Positions 1-9,665 of a DNA stretch of 64,000 nt are shown here, piece by piece. The position numbers and the translations under genes are program-made. Source of the stretch: Pseudomonas delhiensis (lineage in GTDB: Bacteria; Pseudomonadota; Gammaproteobacteria; Pseudomonadales; Pseudomonadaceae); assembly GCF_900187975.1 (NCBI RefSeq), contig NZ_FZPC01000021.1, positions 87,674 to 151,673 on the forward strand, read 5' to 3'. The notes below the pieces were generated by a model. That model was not told the DNA's origin. It saw only the letters and a list, made by a program, of their open reading frames with translations, and searched no databases. How positions within the stretch are numbered: the first letter of the stretch is position 1; every line of letters begins with the position of its first letter.

Positions 1-1
1 C

Positions 2-193
2 AACCTGGCCAAGGGCAATGCCCGGCCGATCCGCGCCGAGCACCTGGACCTGCCGGCCGAGGTCAAGGCCAAGCTGCTGCCCAACGAGCAGTACGCCAAG
101 GCCCAGCCGATCAGGGACGGCCAGGCCTGGGAAGCGACCTCCAAGCGCCTGCCGCGCATGTGGCAGGAGAGCGTGATCATCAACATGCAGTGA
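2..193 (+). CDS. ABC transporter substrate-binding protein (C-terminal fragment)
   Basis: Open frame running in from the left edge and ending at TGA 191-193. The visible 63 residues include WEATSKRLPRMWQESVI and end in IINMQ. They contain no catalytic motif and look like the C-terminal lobe of a periplasmic iron/polyamine/phosphonate-type binding protein. The assignment rests mainly on context: it precedes, on the same strand, a phosphatase-superfamily gene, two permeases and an ATPase, and the set otherwise lacks a binding protein. The ligand cannot be read from this fragment. The N-terminus and signal peptide lie outside the window. Confidence 0.6.
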   Translation, partial: NLAKGNARPIRAEHLDLPAEVKAKLLPNEQYAKAQPIRDGQAWEATSKRLPRMWQESVIINMQ

Positions 194-259
194 CGCGGCG
201 CCGCCCCCGGCCATGGCCGGGGGCGCCCGTTCCGGTTTCCCCCAGCACAGGCAGCTACG

Positions 260-1069
260 ATGTCCCGTCCCGTCATCCTGGTCCTCCTCGACGGCCTCAA
301 CTACGGCGTCGCCCATGACTGCATGGGCCACCTGCAGGCGCTCTGCAACGCCGGCCGCGGCCGCCTCTACCGCCTGCAGTGCGAGCTGCCGTCGCTGTCA
401 CGGCCGCTCTACGAATGCCTGCTCACCGGCGTCGCGCCGATCGACAGCGGCATCCTGCACAACCAGGTGTCGCGCCTGTCGAAGGAGCGCAGCCTGTTCC
501 ACTACGCCCGCGACGCCGGCCTGACCACCGCGGCGGCGGCCTACCACTGGGTCAGCGAGCTGTACAACCGCTCGCCCTTCGACGCGGCCCGCGACCGCCA
601 CACCGAGGACGCGGCGCTGCCGATCCAGTACGGCCACTTCTACTGGACCGACCACTACCCCGACTCGCACCTGCTGGCCGACGCCGAGCACCTGCGCCGC
701 CACCACGCCCCCGACGTGCTGCTGGCGCACCCGATGAACATCGACGACGCCGGCCACCGCCACGGCCTGAACAGCGCGCAGTACCGCAACGCCGCGCGCC
801 AGGCCGACATGCTGCTCTCGGAATACCTGCACCAGTGGCTGGCCGCCGGCTACCAGGTGATGGTCACCGCCGACCACGGCATGAACGACGACCGCAGCCA
901 CGGCGGCATCCTCCCCGAGGAGCGCGAGGTGCCGCTGTTCGTCTTCGGCGAGGCCTTCAGCCTCGACGACCAGGTGCGCCCGCGCCAGGTGGAGCTGTGC
1001 GGCAGCCTCTGCGAAATACTCGGCGCGGCCCACGACAAACCGGTCTGCGACGGGCTGCTGCGGCCATGA
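260..1069 (+). CDS. Alkaline phosphatase superfamily phosphodiesterase/pyrophosphatase-like protein
   Basis: A 269-residue protein with the metal-site pattern of nucleotide pyrophosphatase/phosphodiesterases. LLDG near residue 11 supplies the first Asp. PSLSRP (44-49) places Ser47 where the usual Thr/Ser nucleophile sits. NIDDAGHRHG supplies Asp and His, TADHGM gives the Asp-His pair, and SHGG the last His. No signal peptide is visible, so it probably acts in the cytoplasm on an imported phosphoester or phosphonate. Its last bases overlap the next gene as ATGA, so translation is probably coupled to the permeases. The fold is well supported; the substrate is inference. Confidence 0.8.
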   Translation: MSRPVILVLLDGLNYGVAHDCMGHLQALCNAGRGRLYRLQCELPSLSRPLYECLLTGVAPIDSGILHNQVSRLSKERSLFHYARDAGLTTAAAAYHWVSELYNRSPFDAARDRHTEDAALPIQYGHFYWTDHYPDSHLLADAEHLRRHHAPDVLLAHPMNIDDAGHRHGLNSAQYRNAARQADMLLSEYLHQWLAAGYQVMVTADHGMNDDRSHGGILPEEREVPLFVFGEAFSLDDQVRPRQVELCGSLCEILGAAHDKPVCDGLLRP

Positions 1070-1908
1070 GCGCGAACCGCGGAAAGCGCCTCGCCCTGCT
1101 CTGCCTGCTGCCCTTCGCGCTGTTCTTCGTCGCCTTCCAGATCGCCCCGCTGCTGTGGGTGGCGGTCAACAGCCTGCGCCGCGAGGACGCCTGGGGCCTG
1201 GGCAACTTCGCCGAGATATTCGCCTCGCCCTTCTACCTGCAGGCGATCCGCTACAGCCTGGAGATTTCCCTGTGGTCGAGCCTGATCGGCCTGGCCATCG
1301 CCGTGCTCGGCAGCTATTCGCTGCGCCAGGTGGAGAGCCGCCTGCGCGACTTCGTCATGGCCTTCGCCAACATGACCAGCAACTTCGCCGGGGTGCCGCT
1401 GGCCTTCGCCTTCATCATCATCCTCGGCTTCAACGGCGCCATCACCCTGCTGCTCAAGCAGGCCGGGCTGATTGAGGACTTCAACCTCTATTCCAAGACC
1501 GGCCTGATCATCCTCTACACCTACTTCCAGATTCCCCTGGGGGTGATGCTACTCTACCCGGCCTTCGACGCCCTGCGCGAGGACTGGCGCGAGTCGGCGG
1601 CGCTGCTGGGCGCCAACCACTGGCAGTTCTGGCGGCACATCGGCATCCCGGTGCTGACGCCGGCGCTGCTGGGCACCTTCGTGATCCTCCTGGCCAACGC
1701 CCTGGGCGCCTACGCCACCGTCTACTCGCTGACCACCGGCAACTTCAACGTGGTGCCGATCCGCATCGCCGGCCTGGTCTCCGGCGACGTCTTCCTCGAC
1801 CCGAACATGGCCAGCGCCCTGGCGATGATCCTGGTCGGGCTGATGACCGTCATCACCCTGGCCCACCAGTGGCTGCTGCGCCGGAGCTACCATGTCGAGA
1901 AACGCTAG
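1066..1908 (+). CDS. ABC transporter permease, first subunit
   Basis: A 280-residue inner-membrane protein of the binding-protein-dependent permease family (polyamine/iron/phosphonate type). The ATG at 1066 overlaps the upstream stop as ATGA and is followed by KRLALLCLLPFALFFVAFQIAPLL, a typical first membrane helix. The coupling (EAA-like) loop is around ESAALLGANHWQFWRHIGIPVLTPALL. About six hydrophobic segments are present. The 3' end overlaps the second permease by 17 bases. The open frame extends far upstream of 1066, but that part is a shadow of the phosphodiesterase gene. Confidence 0.88.
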   Translation: MSANRGKRLALLCLLPFALFFVAFQIAPLLWVAVNSLRREDAWGLGNFAEIFASPFYLQAIRYSLEISLWSSLIGLAIAVLGSYSLRQVESRLRDFVMAFANMTSNFAGVPLAFAFIIILGFNGAITLLLKQAGLIEDFNLYSKTGLIILYTYFQIPLGVMLLYPAFDALREDWRESAALLGANHWQFWRHIGIPVLTPALLGTFVILLANALGAYATVYSLTTGNFNVVPIRIAGLVSGDVFLDPNMASALAMILVGLMTVITLAHQWLLRRSYHVEKR

Positions 1909-2676
1909 CCCGCTGTACCACCGGCTGGTGGTCTACGCGCTGTTCCTGATCCTGCTGCTGCCCCTGGCCGCCACCCTGCTCTATTCCCTGGCCACCCAGT
2001 GGTCGGCGAGCGTGCTGCCCGACGGCCTGACGCTGAAGTGGTACCTGGCGCTGTGGACCGACCCGCGCTTCCTCGCCGCCTTCGGCCAGTCGCTGCTGGT
2101 GTGCTTCGGCGCGCTGCTGCTGAGCGTGCTGCTGATCCTGCCGCTGATGTTCGTGGTGCACTACCACTACCCGCGCCTGGACGCGCTGATGAACGTGCTC
2201 ATCCTGCTGCCCTTCGCGGTGCCGCCGGTGGTCTCCTCGGTGGGCCTGCTGCAGCTCTATGCCTCGGGCCCCCTGCCGCTGACCGGCACGCCCTGGATCC
2301 TCGTCGGCTGCTACTTCACCATCGCCCTGCCGTTCATGTACCGGGCCATCGGCAACAACCTGCAGGCGATCAACCTGCACGACCTGATGGACGCCGCCCA
2401 GTTGCTCGGCGCCAGCACCTGGCAGGCGGCCCTGCTGGTGGTGCTGCCGAACCTGCGCAAGGGCCTGATGGTGGCGCTGTTCCTGTCCTTCAGCTTCCTC
2501 ATCGGCGAGTTCGTGTTCGCCAACCTGCTGGTCGGCACCCGCTACGAGACGCTGCAGGTCTTCCTCAACAACATGCGCAACAGCAGCGGCCACTACACCA
2601 GCGCGGTGGTGGTCTCCTACTTCCTCTTCATCCTGCTGCTGACCTGGGCCGCCAACCGCCTGAACAAGGACCGCAC

Positions 2677-2680
<4 letters not shown>
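1892..2680 (+). CDS. ABC transporter permease, second subunit
   Basis: A 262-residue inner-membrane permease and partner of the preceding subunit. It begins MSRNASPLYHRLVVYALFLI with an immediate transmembrane helix. The coupling loop is near DAAQLLGASTWQAALLVVLPNLRKGL. Two different permeases with one ATPase imply a heterodimeric channel. The gene ends in an ATGA overlap with the ATPase gene. Spacing throughout the operon is compact. Confidence 0.88.
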
Positions 2681-3671
<991 letters not shown>

Positions 3672-3672
<1 letters not shown>

Positions 3673-4325
3673 TGGCCCTGGTGATCTTCGACCTTGACGA
3701 AACCCTCATCGACGGCGACTGCGCCAGCCTGTGGAGCCGGCGCATGGCCGAGCTGGGCTGGGTCGACGGCGAGTCCTTCATCCGCCGAGATACCGAGCTG
3801 ATGGCGCGCTACGCCCTGGGCGAGCTGTCCATGGAGGCCTACATGGCCTTCAGCCTGGAGCCCATGGCCGGGCGCAGCGTCGAGGAAGTGGAGCGTGAGG
3901 TGGAGGCCTACGTCGAGGACGTCATCGAACCGCTGATCTACAACGACGCCTGCCGCACCCTGGCCCGCCACCGCGCCGCCGGCGACCGGCCGCTGGTGAT
4001 CTCCGCCTCCGGCGTGCACCTGGTGCAGCCGATCGCCGAGCGCATCGGCATCCAGGACGTGCTGGCCATCGACCTGGAGGTGGTGGACGGCCACTACAGC
4101 GGCCGCACCCAGGGCGTGCTGACCTACCGCGACGGCAAGATCATCCGCCTGCTCGACTGGCTCGGCGGCGACGAAAGCGCGCTGGCCAGCACGCACTTCT
4201 ATTCCGACTCGCGCAACGACCTGCCGCTGCTGCGCCGCGTCGGCAACCCGCACACGGTCAACCCCGACCCGGTGTTGCGCGGCGAGGCGGAAAAACACGG
4301 CTGGGAAATCCTCGCCTGGCGTTGA
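3672..4325 (+). CDS. HAD-IB family phosphatase
   Basis: A 217-residue haloacid-dehalogenase hydrolase of the phosphoserine-phosphatase-like (HAD-IB) group. Motif I is IFDLDETLIDGD with Asp7 (nucleophile) and Asp9, motif II is VISASG, and motif III/IV is the acidic YSDSRNDLPLL. It is translationally coupled to the ABC ATPase. A second phosphatase in the same operon suggests that the imported compound carries a phosphate released in the cytoplasm. The exact substrate is unknown; a phosphoserine-like role is only family analogy. Confidence 0.82.
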
Positions 4326-4330
4326 GGCGC

Positions 4331-4356
4331 GAATCGCGGACGGAGTCCGCTCCTAC
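4331..4356. repeat. REP-type hairpin unit
   Basis: Short palindrome with core CGGACGGAGTCCG leading into GCTCCTAC, in the gap after the HAD gene. It is one of many GTAGGAGCG-ended units in the window, of the kind Pseudomonas spreads as REP/REPIN elements. No coding potential. Confidence 0.75.
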
Positions 4357-4376
4357 AGATCGTGCGCGGTCGAATC

Positions 4377-4474
4377 CGTAGGGCGCATAACGCCTACGGC
4401 GTTATCCGCCGCCATTCCCGGGCACCGGCGCCCAGGCCAACGGCGGATAACCGCGAACGGTTATTCGCCCTACG
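4377..4474. repeat. Two-armed palindromic repeat, copy 1
   Basis: 98-bp element. The left arm (4377-4411) begins CGTAGGGCGC and folds on itself through ATAACGCC-TAC-GGCGTTAT. The right arm (4441-4474) ends CGCCCTACG and folds through ATAACCG-CGAA-CGGTTAT. The two arms are also mutually inverted at their outer ends. Other copies are at 4500, 23550, 26600 and 30611, with partial or nested copies at 57682 and 63385. Confidence 0.85.
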
Positions 4475-4499
4475 GTGCCATGGAATTACCCGGCAGGGC

Positions 4500-4597
4500 C
4501 GTAAGGCGCATAACGCCTACGGCGTTATCCGCCGCCATTCCCAGGCACTGGCGCCCGGGCCAACGGCGGATGACCGCGAACGGTCATTCGCCCTACG
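4500..4597. repeat. Two-armed palindromic repeat, copy 2
   Basis: Tandem neighbour of copy 1, offset 123 bases and the same 98-bp length. In the right arm the stem reads ATGACCG/CGGTCAT instead of ATAACCG/CGGTTAT, so both sides of the stem changed together. The inter-arm spacer is nearly identical to copy 1. It lies just 3' of the convergent quinone oxidoreductase gene. Confidence 0.85.
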
Positions 4598-4616
4598 TCG
4601 CATGCGGGACCGTGCC

Positions 4617-5579
4617 TCAGGCCAGGCTCTGGTCGACCAGCAGCACCACCTTGCCCTGCACCTGGTTGCTGGCCAGGGCCTCGAAGGCCTGCTCGGCGTC
4701 CTTGGCCACGAACTGGCGCTCCAGCTGGGGCTTCAGCTGGCCGCTGGCGAACAGCGGCCAGACGCGGGTGCCCAGCTCGGCGATCAGTTGCGCCTTGAAG
4801 TCGGCGTCGCGGCTGCGCAGCGTCGAGCCGGTCAACTGGATGCGCTTGCCCAGCAGCAGCGCCAGGTCCAGCTCGGCCTTGCGCCCGCCCATCAGGCCGA
4901 TGACCACCCAGCGGCCGTCCTGGCGCAGCACCTGCAGGTTGAGCGCCGCGTAGTTGGCGCCCACCGGGTCGAGGATCACGTCGAAGGGCGCGAAGTCGCG
5001 CAGCGACTCCAGCGCCTCGCCGCGCAGCACCCCGCCCTCGGCGCCGAGGGCCTCGCAGTAGGCCAGGCGCTCGGCGGAGCCGACGCTGACCCAGCAGGGG
5101 CTGCCGAAGGCCTTGCACAGCTGGATGGCGGCCGAGCCCACGCCGCTGGCGCCGGCGTGCAGCAGGACCTTCTCGCCCGGCTGCAGGCCCGCCAGCTGGA
5201 ACAGGTTGAGCCAGGCCGTGGCATAGACCTCCGGCAGCCCCGCCGCCTCGGCCAGCGACAGGCCGTTGGGCACCGGCAGCACGTGGCGGGCGTCGACCAC
5301 CACCTCCTCGGCCATGCCGCCGCCGGCCAGCAGCGCGCAGACACGGTCGCCCACCTGCCAGGTGGCGCCGGCGCCCACTTCGCTGATCACCCCGGCGCAT
5401 TCCAGGCCGAGGATGTCGCTGGCCCCCGGCGGCGGCGGGTAGAGCCCGGCGCGCTGCAGCAGGTCGGCGCGGTTGAGCCCGGCGGCGGCCACGCGGATGC
5501 GCACCTGCCCCGCCCCACAGGTCGGGGCCGCTCGCTCGGCCCACTCCACCCGCCCTTCGATACCTTGCAATGCGTTCAC
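4617..5579 (-). CDS. NAD(P)H:quinone oxidoreductase, MDR (zeta-crystallin-like) family
   Basis: A 320-residue medium-chain dehydrogenase/reductase without the structural-zinc cysteine cluster, as in quinone reductases. The Rossmann signature is HAGASGVGSAAIQL near residues 147-160, and the N-terminal GroES-like part contains GLNRADLLQRAGLYP, typical of the QOR/PIG3 branch. The start is GTG at 5577-5579, supported by GGAGG a few bases upstream. It likely performs NADPH-dependent quinone or enone reduction in the cytosol. It is divergent from prc, a gene order shared with P. aeruginosa. Confidence 0.87.
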   Translation of the reverse strand: MNALQGIEGRVEWAERAAPTCGAGQVRIRVAAAGLNRADLLQRAGLYPPPPGASDILGLECAGVISEVGAGATWQVGDRVCALLAGGGMAEEVVVDARHVLPVPNGLSLAEAAGLPEVYATAWLNLFQLAGLQPGEKVLLHAGASGVGSAAIQLCKAFGSPCWVSVGSAERLAYCEALGAEGGVLRGEALESLRDFAPFDVILDPVGANYAALNLQVLRQDGRWVVIGLMGGRKAELDLALLLGKRIQLTGSTLRSRDADFKAQLIAELGTRVWPLFASGQLKPQLERQFVAKDAEQAFEALASNQVQGKVVLLVDQSLA

Positions 5580-5731
5580 GCTACCTCCATAGTGCTTGCA
5601 CGGCCCGCACCACGTCGGTCGGGCCTTTCTCTTCGCTCGTCGCGCCAGAGCCCAATCTCGAGCAGCTTGGAACCCGGCGACGCCAGATACGGCCTAATAT
5701 GCGTCATAACTCCGCACCCAGTCGATTAAGC

Positions 5732-7813
5732 ATGAAGCGATTTCTGCCCCGCACCGCCCTGCTGCTGGTCCTTGGCGCCAGCGCCCTGTCCGCGTTCGCC
5801 GCGCCCTCCGCCGGCCAGAACTCCTGGGACGGCCTGCAGCCGGACCGTGACCAGGTGATCGCCAGCCTGAACATCGTCGAGCTGCTCAAGCGCCATCACT
5901 ACAGCAAGCCGCCGCTCAACGACGACCGCTCGGCGAAGATCTACGACGCCTACATCAAGGCCCTGGACCCGTCGCGGATGTACTTCACCGCCGGCGACAT
6001 CGCCCAGTTCACGCCCTGGCGCACCCAGTTCGACGACTTCCTCAAGAGCGGCGAGTTGGACCCCGGCTTCACCATCTACAAGCGTCACCTGGACCGCCTC
6101 AAGGAGCGCCTGGACTTCGCCCTGGCGATGCTCGGCAAGGGCGTCGACAAGATCGACTTCAAGGTCGACGAGAGCCTGACCATCGACCGCGAGAAGGCCC
6201 CGTGGGCGAAGAACGGCGCCGAGCTCGACGACCTCTGGCGCAAGAAGGTCAAGGACGAGGTGCTGCGCCTGAAGATCACCGGCAAGGACGACAAGGCCAT
6301 CCAGGAACAGCTGACCAAGCGCTACAAGAACCAGCTGATGCGCCTGGAGCAGACGCGCAGCGAGGACATCTTCCAGGCCTACATCAACGCCTTCGCGCAG
6401 ACCTACGATCCGCACACCCAGTACCTGTCGCCGGACAGCGCGGAAAACTTCGACATCAACATGAGCCTCTCCCTGGAAGGCATAGGCGCGGTGCTGCAGA
6501 GCGACAACGACTACGTCAAGGTCGTGCGCCTGGTGCCGGCGGGCCCGGCGGAGAAGAGCAAGCAGATCGCCACCTCGGACAAGATCATCGGCGTCGCCCA
6601 GGGCAAGGGCGAGATGGTCGACGTGGTCGGCTGGCGCCTGGACGAGGTGGTCAAGCTGATCCGCGGGCCGAAGGGCTCGCAGGTGCGCCTGGAGGTCATC
6701 CCGGCGAGCAACGCGCCGAACGACCAGACCAGCAAGATCGTCACCATCACCCGCGAGGCGGTGAAGCTCGAAGACCAGGCGGCGAAGAAGTCGGAGATCA
6801 CCCTCGACCACGACGGCCGCAGCTACAAGCTCGGCGTGATCGACGTGCCGGCCTTCTACCTGGACTTCAAGGCCTACCGGGCGGGCGACCCGAACTACAA
6901 GAGCACCACGCGCGACGTGAAGAAGCTCATCGGCGAGCTGCAGAAGGACAAGGTCGACGGCATCGTCATCGACCTGCGCAACAACGGCGGCGGCTCCCTG
7001 CAGGAAGCCACCGAGCTGACCGGCCTGTTCATCGACCAGGGCCCCACCGTGCTGGTGCGCAACAGCGACGGCCGCGTCGACGTGCTCAACGATGACGAGG
7101 GCCAGGCCTTCTACACCGGGCCGATGACCGTGCTGGTCAACCGCCTGTCGGCCTCGGCCTCGGAGATCTTCGCCGGCGCCATGCAGGACTACCACCGCGC
7201 GCTCATCGTCGGCGGCCAGACCTTCGGCAAGGGCACCGTGCAGACCATCCAGCCGCTCAACCACGGCGAGCTGAAGCTGACCCTGGCCAAGTTCTACCGC
7301 GTCTCCGGGCAGAGCACCCAGCACCAGGGCGTGATCCCGGACATCAGCTACCCGTCCATCGTCGACGACAAGGAAATCGGCGAGAGCGCCCTGCCCGACT
7401 CCATGCCCTGGGACACCATCCGCCCGGTGCTGTCGGCGCAGAGCGACCCGTTCAAGCCGTTCCTCGACCAGTTGAAGATCCAGCACGACGCGCGCACCGA
7501 GCACAACGCCGACTTCGTCTACGCCCGCCAGCGCCTGGCCCTGGCCCAGGAGCTGATGAAGGAGAAGACCGTCAGCCTGAACGAGGCCAAGCGCCGCGCC
7601 CAGCAGAGCAGCATCGAGGGCCGCCAGCTGGCCATGGAGAACGCGCTGCGCAAGTCCAAGGGCCAGGAGCCGCTGAAGGAGCTCAAGCAGGAAGACGACA
7701 ACGCCCTGCCGGACGACGACAAGACCAAGCCCCAGGACGACGCCTACCTCACCGAGTCCGGGCACATCCTGCTGGACTACCTGACGCTCAGCTCGGCGGT
7801 GGCCAAGCACTGA
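5732..7813 (+). CDS. prc: Tail-specific periplasmic protease Prc (AlgO)
   Basis: A 693-residue S41 protease. The start at 5732 gives an export signal, MKRFLPRTALLLVLGASALSAFA; earlier in-frame starts would bury it. A PDZ region follows roughly at 240-330 (LSLEGIGAVLQSDNDYVKV). The catalytic part holds the Ser-rich SASASE motif at 473-478 and Lys500 in FGKGTVQ, the Ser-Lys dyad of the Tsp family. The C-terminal domain is rich in charged helices. Prc trims periplasmic proteins by their C-termini; in P. aeruginosa the orthologue AlgO degrades truncated MucA and so affects alginate. A terminator follows at 7864. Confidence 0.95.
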   Translation: MKRFLPRTALLLVLGASALSAFAAPSAGQNSWDGLQPDRDQVIASLNIVELLKRHHYSKPPLNDDRSAKIYDAYIKALDPSRMYFTAGDIAQFTPWRTQFDDFLKSGELDPGFTIYKRHLDRLKERLDFALAMLGKGVDKIDFKVDESLTIDREKAPWAKNGAELDDLWRKKVKDEVLRLKITGKDDKAIQEQLTKRYKNQLMRLEQTRSEDIFQAYINAFAQTYDPHTQYLSPDSAENFDINMSLSLEGIGAVLQSDNDYVKVVRLVPAGPAEKSKQIATSDKIIGVAQGKGEMVDVVGWRLDEVVKLIRGPKGSQVRLEVIPASNAPNDQTSKIVTITREAVKLEDQAAKKSEITLDHDGRSYKLGVIDVPAFYLDFKAYRAGDPNYKSTTRDVKKLIGELQKDKVDGIVIDLRNNGGGSLQEATELTGLFIDQGPTVLVRNSDGRVDVLNDDEGQAFYTGPMTVLVNRLSASASEIFAGAMQDYHRALIVGGQTFGKGTVQTIQPLNHGELKLTLAKFYRVSGQSTQHQGVIPDISYPSIVDDKEIGESALPDSMPWDTIRPVLSAQSDPFKPFLDQLKIQHDARTEHNADFVYARQRLALAQELMKEKTVSLNEAKRRAQQSSIEGRQLAMENALRKSKGQEPLKELKQEDDNALPDDDKTKPQDDAYLTESGHILLDYLTLSSAVAKH

Positions 7814-7863
7814 AAGAGCGGAGTCGTCACGAAACAGTCATGACTCAGTAGTGAAATGCGCAA

Positions 7864-7891
7864 GGGCCGGGAGACCGGCCCTTCGTCTTTT
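7864..7891 (+). terminator. Rho-independent terminator after prc
   Basis: Stem GGGCCGG (7864-7870), loop GAGA, stem CCGGCCC (7875-7881), then TTCGTCTTTT. It lies 50 bases after the prc stop and just before the next start, separating the two genes. Confidence 0.85.
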
Positions 7892-7909
7892 CACCCACAG
7901 AGAACCGTC

Positions 7910-9658
7910 ATGACCGTCACCGAGCAGTTGAGCGCGCTGGCCCAGATCCTCGCTCACGGCGACCTGCATTGTCTGTTCCAACCCATAGTGTCGCTCTCCG
8001 AGCGGCGCCTGGTGGGCTACGAGGCCCTCACCCGCGGCCCCTCCAACAGCCCGCTGCACTCGCCCCTCACCCTGTTCAGCACCGCGCGCCACGCCGGCCG
8101 CCTGAGCGAGCTCGACGTGCTCTGCCGGCGCCGCGCCTGCCAGCGCTTCCACGAGCTGGGGCTGGCCGGCAAGCTGTTCCTCAACGTCGCCCCCGAGTCG
8201 CTGCTGGACCCCAACCACCAGCCCGGCCGCACCCTGCAGTTGCTGCAGACCCTCGGCATAGCGCCGGGCGACGTGGTCATCGAGCTCACCGAACAGGCGC
8301 CCATCGAGGATTTCGGCCTGCTCGACACCGCCCTGCACCACTACCGCGCCATGGGCTTCTGCATCGCCCTGGACGACCTCGGCGCCGGCTATTCCAGCCT
8401 GCGCCTGTGGTCGGAGCTGCGCCCGGACTACGTGAAGATCGACCGCCACTTCATCGACGGCATCCACCAGGACGGCGTCAAGCGCGAGTTCGTCGGCTCC
8501 ATCCTGAAGATGGCCCACGCCTCCCGCGCCCAGGTGATAGCCGAGGGCATCGAACTGCCGGAGGAGCTGGCGGTGCTCTCGGAAATGGGCGTCGACCTGG
8601 TCCAGGGCTACCTCATCGGCCGCCCGCAGGAACAGCCGGCGCGCGAGGTGCGCGGCCTGCTGCCGGACCTCGACCGCGCGGAAGCCCTGCACGGCGAGGA
8701 ACAGGCCGACCTGCGCCCGCTGTTGCTGGAACAGCCGGCGGTGGGCCGCGACACGCCGATCGCCGAGGTGCTCGAAGCCTTCCGCGCCCAGGCCAACCTG
8801 AACGCCCTGGCGGTGCTGGACGAGCACCAGCAACCGGTGGGCATCGTCCACCGCCATGCGCTCTCCGATGCCCTGCTCAAGCCCTTCGGCACCGAGCTGT
8901 ACGCGCGCAAGCCGATCAGCCGGCTGATGAGCGAGGACTTCCTCGCGGTGGAGCGCAGCCAGTCGCTGCAGCAGGTCAGCCGCCTGCTCACCAGCCGCGC
9001 GCGGCAGCGCATCGAGGAAGACTTCATCATCACCCAGGGCGGCCGCTACCTCGGCCTGGGCCGGGTGATCGACGTGCTCAAGCTGATCACCGAACTGAAG
9101 ATCCGCCAGGCCCGCTACGCCAACCCGCTGACCCTGCTGCCGGGCAACGTGCCCATCCAGCAGTGCCTGGCGCGCCTGCTGCAGCAGGACCGCGAGGCGG
9201 CGGTGTGCTACGTCGACATCGACAGCTTCAAGCCCTTCAACGACCTCTACGGCTACGCCCGCGGCGACGAGGTGCTGCTGTGCCTGGCGCAATGCCTGAG
9301 CGACCGGGTGGACCCCGGCGGCGACTTCGTCGGCCACATCGGCGGCGACGACTTCATGCTGGTGTTCACCTCCGAGGACTGGCGCAACCGCCTCAACCAC
9401 CTGCTGGAGGATTTCCAGGGCCAGTGCCGGCGCTTCTACAATCAAGAGCACCTGCAGGCCGGCTGCTTCGTCGCCTACAACCGCCGCGGCCAGCGCCAGG
9501 AATTCCCGCTGCTGTCGCTATCGATCGGCGTGGTGCACCTGAAGCCCGGCGCCGGCGAGCGCCTGGACGCGGCGCAACTGGCGGGCATCGCCTCGGAGGC
9601 CAAGCGCCACGCCAAGGAAGTCCCCGGCTACAGCCGGCACGTCATCACCCTGGAATAG
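7910..9658 (+). CDS. EAL - CBS pair - GGDEF cyclic-di-GMP signalling protein
   Basis: A 582-residue cytosolic protein. The EAL domain (about 10-250) has EAL at 38-40, the ELTEQAP Glu, the ALDDLGAGYS acidic pair, VKIDRHFI Lys and IAEGIE, so the phosphodiesterase site looks intact. Two CBS-like segments follow (about 275-400). The C-terminal cyclase-like domain has GGDDF at 478-482 in place of GGDEF. No membrane segment is seen, so the CBS pair may sense a nucleotide in the cytoplasm. The ATG at 7910 is preferred over an upstream in-frame ATG that overlaps the prc terminator. This arrangement is conserved next to prc in pseudomonads. Net activity (making or breaking c-di-GMP) is not decidable here. 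Confidence 0.92.
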   Translation: MTVTEQLSALAQILAHGDLHCLFQPIVSLSERRLVGYEALTRGPSNSPLHSPLTLFSTARHAGRLSELDVLCRRRACQRFHELGLAGKLFLNVAPESLLDPNHQPGRTLQLLQTLGIAPGDVVIELTEQAPIEDFGLLDTALHHYRAMGFCIALDDLGAGYSSLRLWSELRPDYVKIDRHFIDGIHQDGVKREFVGSILKMAHASRAQVIAEGIELPEELAVLSEMGVDLVQGYLIGRPQEQPAREVRGLLPDLDRAEALHGEEQADLRPLLLEQPAVGRDTPIAEVLEAFRAQANLNALAVLDEHQQPVGIVHRHALSDALLKPFGTELYARKPISRLMSEDFLAVERSQSLQQVSRLLTSRARQRIEEDFIITQGGRYLGLGRVIDVLKLITELKIRQARYANPLTLLPGNVPIQQCLARLLQQDREAAVCYVDIDSFKPFNDLYGYARGDEVLLCLAQCLSDRVDPGGDFVGHIGGDDFMLVFTSEDWRNRLNHLLEDFQGQCRRFYNQEHLQAGCFVAYNRRGQRQEFPLLSLSIGVVHLKPGAGERLDAAQLAGIASEAKRHAKEVPGYSRHVITLE

Positions 9659-9665
9659 GCGCCGT

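Noticed and set aside
379..1065. In-frame upstream extension of the first permease
   Set aside because: Arg/Pro-rich with no membrane segment, it is a frame shadow of the phosphodiesterase gene; ATG 1066 has the classic ATGA overlap.
4377..4597. Tandem repeats resembling a short CRISPR array
   Set aside because: Only two copies, 98 bp long, with the 'spacers' nearly identical and no cas genes.
4362..5729. 455-codon plus-strand open frame over the quinone oxidoreductase
   Set aside because: Antisense shadow of a clear oxidoreductase gene plus repeat sequence; the composition is low-complexity Gln/Ala/Leu.
5726..7810. 694-codon minus-strand open frame opposite prc
   Set aside because: G+C-rich antisense artefact made of Val/Leu/Ala/Asp runs; prc on the other strand has a signal peptide and catalytic motifs.
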